Below are positions 1 to 8,175 of a stretch of 8,844 bases of DNA, piece by piece; the first letter of the stretch is position 1, and each line of letters begins with the position of its first letter. This DNA comes from CAYLNK01 sp964384675 (GTDB lineage: Bacteria; Acidobacteriota; Thermoanaerobaculia; UBA5066). Location: contig CAYLNK010000287.1 of assembly GCA_964384675.1 (NCBI GenBank), positions 1-8,844 of the forward strand, read 5' to 3'. Made by a program: the position numbers and the translations under genes. The notes beneath the pieces are model-generated. The model ran no database searches. It was not told the origin of the DNA and saw only the letters and a program-made list of their open reading frames with translations.

Positions 1-20
1 GGAGGCGGTGAGGGGCGCTC

Positions 21-1439
21 TCATCGGTCCGGCACGTTAGCGCGGGACCGGCGCTCGCGAAAGGACGCTCCGTCCGGCTCGGTCCCGGGGCGCATCCTAC
101 GCCCGTCGATCGTGATGTCCCACGCCGTGCCGCGGCGGCGCAGCTCCTCGCCGTAGATCGAGTCCCGCCGGATGCGGCGCGAGACGAGGGTCGCGGTGCC
201 GGTCGCCAGGAGGAGCGGGAGCACGATCGCGTAGTCGCCCGACAGCTCGAACACCATGACCGCGGCCATCACCGGCGCGTGCGTGGTGGACGCCGTCATC
301 GCCGCCATCCCGACGAGCGCGTAGCCGCCGACGGCGAGGAGCGTGTGCCGGGGCGTGACGAGCGATACCCCGTGCCCGAGGAGGCCGCCGAGCGCCGCAC
401 CGAGGAAGAGGGACGGCGTGAAGACGCCTCCGGGGCTGCCCGAGGAGACCGACGCCGTGGTCGCGAACGCCTTGCCCACCACGAGGACGGCCATGAGACC
501 GAACGCCATCTGTCCGCCGAGGATCAGGTTGATCGCCTCGTAGCCGTTCCCCGTCACCTCGGGAAGAGCCAGGGCGAGGACTCCAACGCCGAGCCCGCCC
601 AGGCCGGCACGGACCGGCCCCGGCACCGTGAGCCGCTCGAACGCGGATTCGCCCGCCTCGAGGAGCGCCATGAAGGCGGGGCCTGCCAGGCCGGCGAGGA
701 GGCCGAGGAAGACGTGGACGAGGAGCTCGGCGTCGGTCCCGATCGCGAAGCTCCGCTGGCCGTAGATGGGACCCCCGCCGAGGACGATCCGGGTGACCGC
801 CGTGGCGATCGGTGTGGCGACGATCGCCGGGAGGACGATCTCGAGGGCCATCACGCCGGTGACGACCTCCAGCACGAAGAGGATCGCGGCGATCGGCGTG
901 TTGTAGGCAGCGGCGAAACCTGCCGCGGTGCCGGCCGCGATCAGTCCACGGGTCTCGGCCTCGGGCAGCCGGAAGAGCCGGCCCAGCGCGCCGCCCAGGC
1001 CGCCCCCGAACTGGATGATCGGCCCCTCGCGCCCCACCGAGCCGCCGGAGACGATGGCGAGCCACGAGCCGAGCGCCTTCACCGAGGTGAGCGGGAGCGA
1101 GATCCGGCCGCGGCCGAGGGCGACCGCCTCCATGACGTCCCCGACTCCGCCGCCGCGGAGGCGGCGCGCGAAGACGCCCATCGCGCCGGCCAGGCCGCCT
1201 CCCACCGCCGGGACGAGGAGCCTCGCCCACCAGGGAAGAGCCCGGAACGCCGCCAGGACGTCGTGGGCCCGGTAGACGCTCGCGAAGACCGCGTTGATCG
1301 CGCTCCGGAACGCCACCGCGAAGAGCGCCGCTCCCACGGCCACGAGGACGAGGGCCGCCACCTGCCGGAGGAGCGTCGACAGGACGGCGGCCGGGGGAGG
1401 GTGCGGGTCGTCCGGGAGGGTCGCGTCCAAGGAGGTCAC
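21..1439 (-). CDS. ClC-family chloride channel/transporter
   Basis: Membrane protein of 472 aa, a normal length for a bacterial ClC without CBS domains, probably a dimeric anion channel or exchanger in the inner membrane. The hydrophobic core runs from about residue 25 to 420. ClC signatures are clear: GREGP at 136-140 with the gating glutamate E138, the GSPGGVFTP anion-site loop at 334-342, and SIYG near the end, whose Y429 matches the central pore tyrosine of E. coli ClC. Two positions differ from the E. coli exchanger. The helix-D loop reads GGGVGD (96-101) instead of GSGIPE, replacing the coordinating serine with G97. The internal proton glutamate position after E191 is V192, as in animal ClC channels. 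The start is GTG with no Shine-Dalgarno; a TACCAT hexamer lies 8 nt upstream. The gene is divergent from the SDR gene. Family assignment is firm; channel versus exchanger is inference. Confidence 0.95.
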   Translation of the reverse strand: MTSLDATLPDDPHPPPAAVLSTLLRQVAALVLVAVGAALFAVAFRSAINAVFASVYRAHDVLAAFRALPWWARLLVPAVGGGLAGAMGVFARRLRGGGVGDVMEAVALGRGRISLPLTSVKALGSWLAIVSGGSVGREGPIIQFGGGLGGALGRLFRLPEAETRGLIAAGTAAGFAAAYNTPIAAILFVLEVVTGVMALEIVLPAIVATPIATAVTRIVLGGGPIYGQRSFAIGTDAELLVHVFLGLLAGLAGPAFMALLEAGESAFERLTVPGPVRAGLGGLGVGVLALALPEVTGNGYEAINLILGGQMAFGLMAVLVVGKAFATTASVSSGSPGGVFTPSLFLGAALGGLLGHGVSLVTPRHTLLAVGGYALVGMAAMTASTTHAPVMAAVMVFELSGDYAIVLPLLLATGTATLVSRRIRRDSIYGEELRRRGTAWDITIDGRRMRPGTEPDGASFRERRSRANVPDR

Positions 1440-1447
1440 GAGGCCAC

Positions 1448-1453
1448 ATGGTA
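1448..1453 (-). promoter_or_regulatory. Candidate -10 element (TACCAT) of the ClC gene
   Basis: Read on the minus strand, TACCAT fits TANNNT and ends 8 nt before the GTG start of the ClC gene, which has no ribosome binding site. This is the arrangement expected for a leaderless transcript. No convincing -35 hexamer is visible about 17 nt further upstream. Inference only. Confidence 0.3.
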
Positions 1454-1538
1454 TCGAGCCGGCCGCCCTCCGGACATGGCGTTTGCCGAGGCCGGGACTG
1501 TGCGCGAAACTCGGTCGGGCCCGGGAGGGCTCGTGGCC

Positions 1539-1546
1539 GGAGGAAG
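1539..1546 (+). promoter_or_regulatory. Ribosome binding site of the SDR gene
   Basis: GGAGGAAG lies 3 nt before the ATG at 1550. It selects this ATG over an in-frame upstream ATG at 1448, which would add 34 residues of low-complexity Arg/Gly/Ser sequence ahead of the first beta strand. Confidence 0.75.
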
Positions 1547-1549
1547 AGT

Positions 1550-2209
1550 ATGAGCGGGAGCGTCTGCGCGGTGATCGGGGCGGGCCCGGGGCTCGGGGCC
1601 GCGGTGGCCAGGCGATTCGGGCGCGAGGGGTTCCACGTGGCGCTCATGGCACGGGGGCGCGAGCGCCTCGAGGCTCTGTGCCTGGAGCTGGCGGGCGACG
1701 GGATCGAGGCGAGCGTTTTCCCGGTCGACGCTTCGAGCCCGGACGACGTCAGCCTCGGTCTCGCCCAGGTGGTCGGGACCCTCGGCTCACCGGAGGTGCT
1801 CATCTACAACGCCGCCGTGCTCCGTCAGGGTCTCGCGAGCCGCACCTCACCCGAGACGCTGGTCGACGACTTCCGGGTGAACGTGGCGAGCGCCGCGGCG
1901 GCTGTCCAGGCCGTCCTCCCCGCGATGATGGAGCGGCGCTCGGGGACGATCCTCCTGACGGGTGGAGGGCTGGCTCTCGACCCGTACCCGACCTACGCCT
2001 CCCTGGCGATCGGGAAGGCCGGGATTCGCTCCCTGGCCCTCTGCCTGGCGAAGGAGCTCTCCCCGATGGGGATCCACGTGTCGACGGTGACGATCTGCGG
2101 CTTCATCCGACCGGGCACGGCGTTCGACGCGGACGTGATCGCGGGCCGCTACTGGGAGCTGCACCTGCAGTCGCACGAGGTGTGGGAGCCGGAGATCATC
2201 CTGCGCTGA
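1550..2209 (+). CDS. Short-chain dehydrogenase/reductase-like protein, atypical active site
   Basis: Cytosolic protein of 219 aa with a Rossmann fold. The cofactor loop GAGPGLG is at residues 10-16, and R35 and R37 after the second strand would suit NADP(H). The NAA motif at 87-89 and N111 (in FRVNVAS) match the structural and catalytic asparagines of classical SDRs. The active site is not classical: aligning KAG around K156 puts L152 where the YxxxK tyrosine belongs and G139 where the serine belongs. The motif SLAIGKAG and the C-terminal YWELH...WEPEI block recur in a known group of bacterial SDR-like proteins, as I recall it, so this looks like a conserved variant and not a sequencing error. 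The start is fixed by a good ribosome binding site. Substrate is unknown. Its 3' end abuts the hairpin array, 9 nt away. It is annotated as an oxidoreductase by fold only; activity may be absent or use another residue, such as Y149. Confidence 0.88.
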   Translation: MSGSVCAVIGAGPGLGAAVARRFGREGFHVALMARGRERLEALCLELAGDGIEASVFPVDASSPDDVSLGLAQVVGTLGSPEVLIYNAAVLRQGLASRTSPETLVDDFRVNVASAAAAVQAVLPAMMERRSGTILLTGGGLALDPYPTYASLAIGKAGIRSLALCLAKELSPMGIHVSTVTICGFIRPGTAFDADVIAGRYWELHLQSHEVWEPEIILR

Positions 2210-2218
2210 GGACGAACC

Positions 2219-2547
2219 GTGGGGTGCGGCGACGGAGCCCCCCACAGCGAATCCCACGAGTGCCCCGCCAGGGGTGTGGGNNNNNNNNNNNNNNNNNNNN
2301 NNNNNNNNNNNNNNNNNNNNNNNNNNNNNNNNNNNNNNNNNNNNNNNNNNNNNNNNNNNNNNNNNNNNNNNNNNNNNNNNACGAGTGCCCCGCCAGGGGT
2401 GTGGGGGGCGGCGACGGAGCCCCCCACAGCGAATCCCACGAGTGCCCCGCCAGGGGTGTGGGGGGCGGCGACGGAGCCCCCCACAGCGAATCCCACGAGT
2501 GCCCCGCCAGGGGTGTGGGGGGCGGCGACGGAGCCCCCCACAGCGAA

Positions 2548-2551
<4 letters not shown>
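2219..2551. repeat. 57-bp tandem repeat with internal hairpins, interrupted by a gap
   Basis: Three consecutive full periods start at 2381, 2438 and 2495. The first two are identical, and the third differs only in its last two bases. Left of the gap are a partial unit (2219-2255, repeat positions 21-57, one G-to-T change at 2225) and the first 25 bp of another (2256-2280). Each unit contains a perfect inverted repeat, TGTGGGGGGC and GCCCCCCACA (positions 20-29 and 39-48), around the 9-nt loop GGCGACGGA. A smaller CCCC-GCCA-GGGG hairpin precedes it at positions 8-19. The array begins and ends on the large hairpin, so it is a series of 29-bp hairpins separated by 28-bp linkers. It fills the space between the convergent SDR and kinase genes and contributes two of the three bases of the kinase stop codon. 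True copy number is unknown. It may act as a bidirectional terminator or be a minisatellite or REP-like element. Confidence 0.93.
2281..2380. other. Assembly gap (100 Ns)
   Basis: Exactly 100 Ns, the usual scaffolding placeholder, lie inside the tandem repeat. The real distance is therefore unknown. If the array simply continued in phase, the unit starting at 2256 and the one at 2381 would be separated by a multiple of 57 bp; the 125 bp given is not one, which fits a placeholder of arbitrary size. Confidence 0.95.
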
Positions 2552-5283
<2,732 letters not shown>

Positions 5284-5293
5284 GGTTCGCGGG

Positions 5294-5299
5294 ATGTTA
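5294..5299 (-). promoter_or_regulatory. Candidate -10 element (TAACAT) of the kinase gene
   Basis: Minus-strand TAACAT fits TANNNT and ends 10 nt before the GTG start. There is no Shine-Dalgarno between them and no good -35 hexamer. It lies in the 116-bp divergent spacer shared with tonB. Confidence 0.3.
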
Positions 5300-5330
5300 G
5301 CAGCGATGTCCGGGCGGTCCGGGAACTATC

Positions 5331-5340
5331 GACCCGGGTC
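5331..5340. promoter_or_regulatory. 10-bp palindrome GACCCGGGTC in a divergent spacer
   Basis: A perfect palindrome sits roughly midway between the kinase start (5283) and the TonB-like start (5400), and is followed by a second CGGGTC. It could be an operator acting on both genes. In DNA this G+C rich, a 10-bp palindrome can also occur by chance, so the call is weak. Confidence 0.2.
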
Positions 5341-5386
5341 CGGGTCTCTCCTCCATCCACGGGGCGCGCCCTCCTGACCCGAAGAG

Positions 5387-5394
5387 AAAGGAGG
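5387..5394 (+). promoter_or_regulatory. Ribosome binding site of the TonB-like gene
   Basis: AAAGGAGG, close to a perfect anti-16S match, ends 5 nt before the ATG at 5400 and fixes this start. Confidence 0.8.
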
Positions 5395-5399
5395 CCCGG

Positions 5400-6131
5400 A
5401 TGTTCGAGAACGTCACCACCCGTCGGCGGCGCCGCGGGGCGCTCGCCGTCTCCATCTCCCTCCACCTCGCCCTCGGCGGGACGGTCTGGGTGAGACCCCT
5501 CCTCGCCACGCAGGAGCCGCCCGAGGTTCCCGACAGGCCGATCGTCTGGGTCCTCCCGGCGCCGGAGCAGCCGATCGACGTGACCCTGGTCCAGGCGGCG
5601 AGGCCGAAGGGAGGCGGCGGCGGGGGCGGGACGCCGCGCCCGCTGATCCGGCGGTCTCGCCCGGCGAGGCCCGCCGTGGTCCAGCCGACCGAGATCCCGT
5701 CGGCTCTTCCGCCGGAGGCCTCGGTCCCGGAAAGCTTCGAGGAGCCACCTGGCCCCGACGTGAACGACGCTCCCGAGACCACGGGCGACGCCACGAAGGA
5801 GCCCGGCCCCCCCGGGGGGTGCGAGACCTGCCCGATCTCACCTGCCGGACGTCCCGACGTGACCTTGCCCGTCGTCCTCCTCAGCCCGGACCCGGTCTAT
5901 CCGGAGGCGGCCCGGCGGGCTCACCTAGAGGGGCGGGTGATCCTGGAGGCCGTGATCGGAGTCGACGGAGCGGTGAGGGACGTCCGCGTCCTCCGCAGCG
6001 CGAACCCTCTCCTGGACAAGGCGGCGATGGACGCCGTGCTCCGCTGGAGGTACCAGCCCGCGCGGGTCGGCTCGCGGGAGGTCGCCGTCTACCTCAGCGT
6101 GTCGATCGGGTTCAGCCTCACCGCCAGGTGA
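5400..6131 (+). CDS. TonB-family energy transducer
   Basis: Protein of 243 aa, similar in length to E. coli TonB (239 aa), predicted to pass proton-motive energy from an ExbB/ExbD-type motor to outer-membrane receptors. Residues 1-12 are basic (RRRRR), and the single membrane anchor spans about 13-31. The anchor carries the TonB SxxxH pattern, S18 and H22, needed for coupling to ExbB/ExbD in the known family. A long Pro/Glu/Gly-rich periplasmic linker follows (about 36-158), with seven glycines at 71-77 and a CETC motif at 141-144. The C-terminal TonB domain (about 160-243) has the usual YPEAAR...GRVILEAVIGVDG start and the AVLRWRYQPA block at 212-221. No exbB, exbD or TonB-dependent receptor is present in the window, so it is an orphan here. 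It is divergent from the kinase gene and convergent with, and overlapping, the nitroreductase-fold gene. Confidence 0.92.
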   Translation: MFENVTTRRRRRGALAVSISLHLALGGTVWVRPLLATQEPPEVPDRPIVWVLPAPEQPIDVTLVQAARPKGGGGGGGTPRPLIRRSRPARPAVVQPTEIPSALPPEASVPESFEEPPGPDVNDAPETTGDATKEPGPPGGCETCPISPAGRPDVTLPVVLLSPDPVYPEAARRAHLEGRVILEAVIGVDGAVRDVRVLRSANPLLDKAAMDAVLRWRYQPARVGSREVAVYLSVSIGFSLTAR

Positions 6132-6783
6132 GCACCCTCTCGAGCGGCTTCCTGGAGATGTCCGGCACCTCCGCTCCCGGCGCCGGGTAGCCGACCGGGA
6201 GGAGGAGGAACGCCTTCTCCCCCGGCTCGGCCCCCAGGATCTCGCCGAGGAAGTTCATCGGGGAGGGCGTGTGCGTCAGGGTGACGAGACCGGCGTCGTG
6301 GATCGCCGCGATCAGGAAGCCCGCGGCGATCCCGACCGACTCGTTCGGGTAGTAGGCGTTCTGCCGCTCGCCGTCGACGAGCTCGTACTCCTTCTTGAAG
6401 ACCACGATCAGCGCGGGCGCCGTCTCGAGGAAGGGCTTGTGCCAGTCGGTGCCGAGCGGCGCGAGCGCCTTGAGCCACGCGGGCGGCATCCGGTGCTCGT
6501 AGCTCTCCCGCTCCTCCTTCTCCGCCGCGGCGCGGATCCGGCTCTTGGTCTCCGGGTCCCGCACCACGACGAAGCGCCACGGCTGCCGGTTGGCGCCGGA
6601 CGGCGCCTGCGCCGCGATCGCGACGAGCGTCTCCAGCACGTCGTCCGGGACCGGGTCGGGGGCGAGATCACGCACGCTCCGGCGCGCCGCCATGCGTGTC
6701 AGGAAGGCCCGCGCCCGGTGCCGCGTCTCCTCGACCGGCACGCGCTCGTGGACCAGGGGGACGAAGCGGTAGGACTGGCTCAT
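6118..6783 (-). CDS. Nitroreductase-fold flavoprotein, iodotyrosine deiodinase-like
   Basis: Cytosolic FMN protein of 221 aa. RRSVR (34-38) and APSGANRQPW (60-69) are FMN-binding signatures of the nitroreductase superfamily. It resembles human iodotyrosine deiodinase (IYD) along its whole length, including the ESVGIA, GLVTLTHTP and LLLPVGYP blocks. The three IYD residues that clamp the halotyrosine zwitterion (E157, Y161, K182 in human) align with E91, Y95 and K116 with identical spacing of 4 and 21. T172 matches T239, which hydrogen-bonds FMN N5. Reductive dehalogenation of halotyrosines is thus a good prediction, though general nitro or quinone reduction is possible. The start is the ATG at 6783; an in-frame ATG at 6843 would add a 20-residue Gly/Arg tail unlike the family. 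No well-spaced ribosome binding site is present; TAGAGT lies 7 nt upstream. The 3' end overlaps tonB by 14 bp. Confidence 0.92.
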   Translation of the reverse strand: MSQSYRFVPLVHERVPVEETRHRARAFLTRMAARRSVRDLAPDPVPDDVLETLVAIAAQAPSGANRQPWRFVVVRDPETKSRIRAAAEKEERESYEHRMPPAWLKALAPLGTDWHKPFLETAPALIVVFKKEYELVDGERQNAYYPNESVGIAAGFLIAAIHDAGLVTLTHTPSPMNFLGEILGAEPGEKAFLLLPVGYPAPGAEVPDISRKPLERVLTWR

Positions 6784-6790
6784 CCTCGCG

Positions 6791-6796
6791 ACTCTA
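6791..6796 (-). promoter_or_regulatory. Candidate -10 element (TAGAGT) of the IYD-like gene
   Basis: Minus-strand TAGAGT fits TANNNT and ends 7 nt before the ATG at 6783, the classic spacing for a leaderless transcript. The GAGG directly before the ATG is too close to act as a ribosome binding site; GGAAGG further up is about 13 nt away. Confidence 0.35.
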
Positions 6797-6860
6797 CCTT
6801 CCCGGGATCGCGACCGGCCGTCTCCGCCGCGGGCCCCGCCCATCCTTTATCATTTGGCCC

Positions 6861-6894
6861 TGACCCCACCGTCGGCTTGACCCCACCGTCGGCT
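6861..6894. repeat. Two head-to-tail copies of a 17-bp repeat
   Basis: TGACCCCACCGTCGGCT occurs at 6861-6877 and again, identical and without spacer, at 6878-6894. The second copy is preceded by T, giving TTGACC (6877-6882), a fair -35 match for the downstream gene, but no good -10 follows at 16-18 bp. It lies in the 132-bp divergent spacer between the IYD-like and cyclic-nucleotide-binding genes, 22 bp before the latter's ATG. It could be paired binding sites for a regulator or a chance slippage duplication. Confidence 0.6.
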
Positions 6895-6915
6895 CGCTTT
6901 TGAGAGAATCCTCGA

Positions 6916-8163
6916 ATGGCGCTCTTCCAGAAGCCGGTCTCCCCCGCCGTCGGGAAGACGAGGAGCTCGGTCGAGGAGCTCCGGAAGAAGCTCAAGCTCG
7001 ACCCCGCGAACGTGCCGGCGATCCTCGCCCTGGCGGAGGCGCTCGCCGCGCTCGGCGAGAGGGAGGAGGCCGTCTTGCACCTGAGCCGGTGCGGGTCGGC
7101 GCTCCAGAGGCAGGACAGGCTCCTCGACGCGATCACGGTCTACAGGAAGGCCCAGCAGATCGACCCGAAGGGTGAGATCGAGGCGAGCGCCATGGTCTCG
7201 GTCCACCTGCAGAAGCTGCTGCAGGAGGCGAAGGCGGCGGCCGCCGCTTCGCCGGCGGCTCCGGCCCATTCCGGGCCCGTCGCGCCTTCCACCGCGGCGA
7301 GCCCGCCGGCCGGAGCGTCGGTGCGGGAGGAGATCCGAAGGAAGAAGGAGGCCGTCCAGAGCGCCGCGGCCGGGATCCCGATCCTCAGGGACGTTCCGCC
7401 GTTCCTCTTCGAGGTCGTCCTCGAGAAGGTCGAGCTCCGGACGCTGTCGGCCGCCGACGTCCTCTTCCGCGAGGGGGAGCCCGGGGCCTCGGTCTACTTC
7501 GTGATCTCGGGCGAGCTGGCCGTGACGACCCGGGACGACGCCGGGAAGGACGTCTCGCTCGGGACGCTCGGAAGGGGCGACGTCGCCGGTGAGATCTCGT
7601 TCCTGTCGGGCCTGCCGCGGACCGCCACGCTGACGGCCATGGGCCAGACGGTCGTCCTCGAGCTCGACCGCCGGGCCATCGACCCGATCGCGCGGCGCCA
7701 CCGGCGGGTCGGCGACGCGCTGACGGCCTTCTACAGGGAGCGGGTCCTCGACGGCGTCCTCGCCCGCGCGCCGCTCTTCGCCGGCCTGACGCGCGAGGAG
7801 CGGGCCGCGATCGCGCAGCGCCTGACGCCGCTGGCGGTCCGGCCGGGCGATCCGATCATCCGCGAGGGGGCCCGGGACGACACGCTCTTCCTCCTCCGCC
7901 GCGGCGAGGTGCGCGTGACGACGAACCAGGCGGGCCAGGAGGTCGTCCTCGCGGATCTCGGCCCGCACGCCTTCTTCGGCGACATCGCGGCGCTGCGCGG
8001 CACCGCCCGGACCGCGAGCGTCACCGCGATCACCGAAGTCGAGCTCCTCTGCCTCGCGAGGAAGCACCTCGACGAGCTCCTCCTCCAGCACCCGGAGCTG
8101 AGGGAGCGGCTGGAGGTCGTCCAGCTCGAGCGCTTCGTGGCGACGTCGCGGCTCCTGGCCTGA
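6916..8163 (+). CDS. TPR protein with two cyclic nucleotide-binding domains
   Basis: Soluble protein of 415 aa, no signal peptide or membrane segment. Residues about 18-105 look like two or three TPR-type helical repeats (LDPANVPAILALAEALAALGE; AITVYRKAQQIDP). An Ala/Pro/Ser-rich linker follows (106-135), then two CAP-type beta-barrel domains, about 155-275 and 285-400. The phosphate-binding cassette of domain 1 reads GEISFLSGLPRTAT (225-238) with E226 and R235, as needed for cAMP or cGMP binding. Domain 2 reads GDIAALRGTARTAS (355-368): the Glu is Asp (D356), and R365 is kept. There is no DNA-binding helix-turn-helix, kinase or transporter domain, so the output is probably a protein-protein contact through the TPR region. 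The start has only a weak GAGAGA (6902-6907) upstream. The RluA-like gene follows after 12 bp. Specific function unknown. Confidence 0.9.
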   Translation: MALFQKPVSPAVGKTRSSVEELRKKLKLDPANVPAILALAEALAALGEREEAVLHLSRCGSALQRQDRLLDAITVYRKAQQIDPKGEIEASAMVSVHLQKLLQEAKAAAAASPAAPAHSGPVAPSTAASPPAGASVREEIRRKKEAVQSAAAGIPILRDVPPFLFEVVLEKVELRTLSAADVLFREGEPGASVYFVISGELAVTTRDDAGKDVSLGTLGRGDVAGEISFLSGLPRTATLTAMGQTVVLELDRRAIDPIARRHRRVGDALTAFYRERVLDGVLARAPLFAGLTREERAAIAQRLTPLAVRPGDPIIREGARDDTLFLLRRGEVRVTTNQAGQEVVLADLGPHAFFGDIAALRGTARTASVTAITEVELLCLARKHLDELLLQHPELRERLEVVQLERFVATSRLLA

Positions 8164-8175
8164 GGATCCCCCCGC

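Noticed and set aside
1448..1549. Upstream in-frame ATG that would lengthen the SDR protein by 34 residues
   Set aside because: The added sequence is low-complexity, has no ribosome binding site, and would precede the normal SDR N terminus; the ATG at 1550 has GGAGGAAG in front.
279..1553. Long plus-strand open frame opposite the ClC gene
   Set aside because: It is the antisense shadow of the ClC gene: Arg/Glu/Asp-rich low-complexity translation with no domain, typical of G+C-rich DNA.
6784..6843. Upstream ATG at 6843 for the IYD-like gene
   Set aside because: It would add 20 Gly/Arg-rich residues unlike the family, and the AAAGG before it touches the ATG with no spacer. The TAGAGT element would then fall inside the coding region.
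6861..6905. Full sigma-70 promoter for the cyclic-nucleotide-binding gene built on TTGACC
   Set aside because: The -35 match is acceptable, but nothing close to TATAAT lies 16-18 bp downstream; only the repeat was listed.
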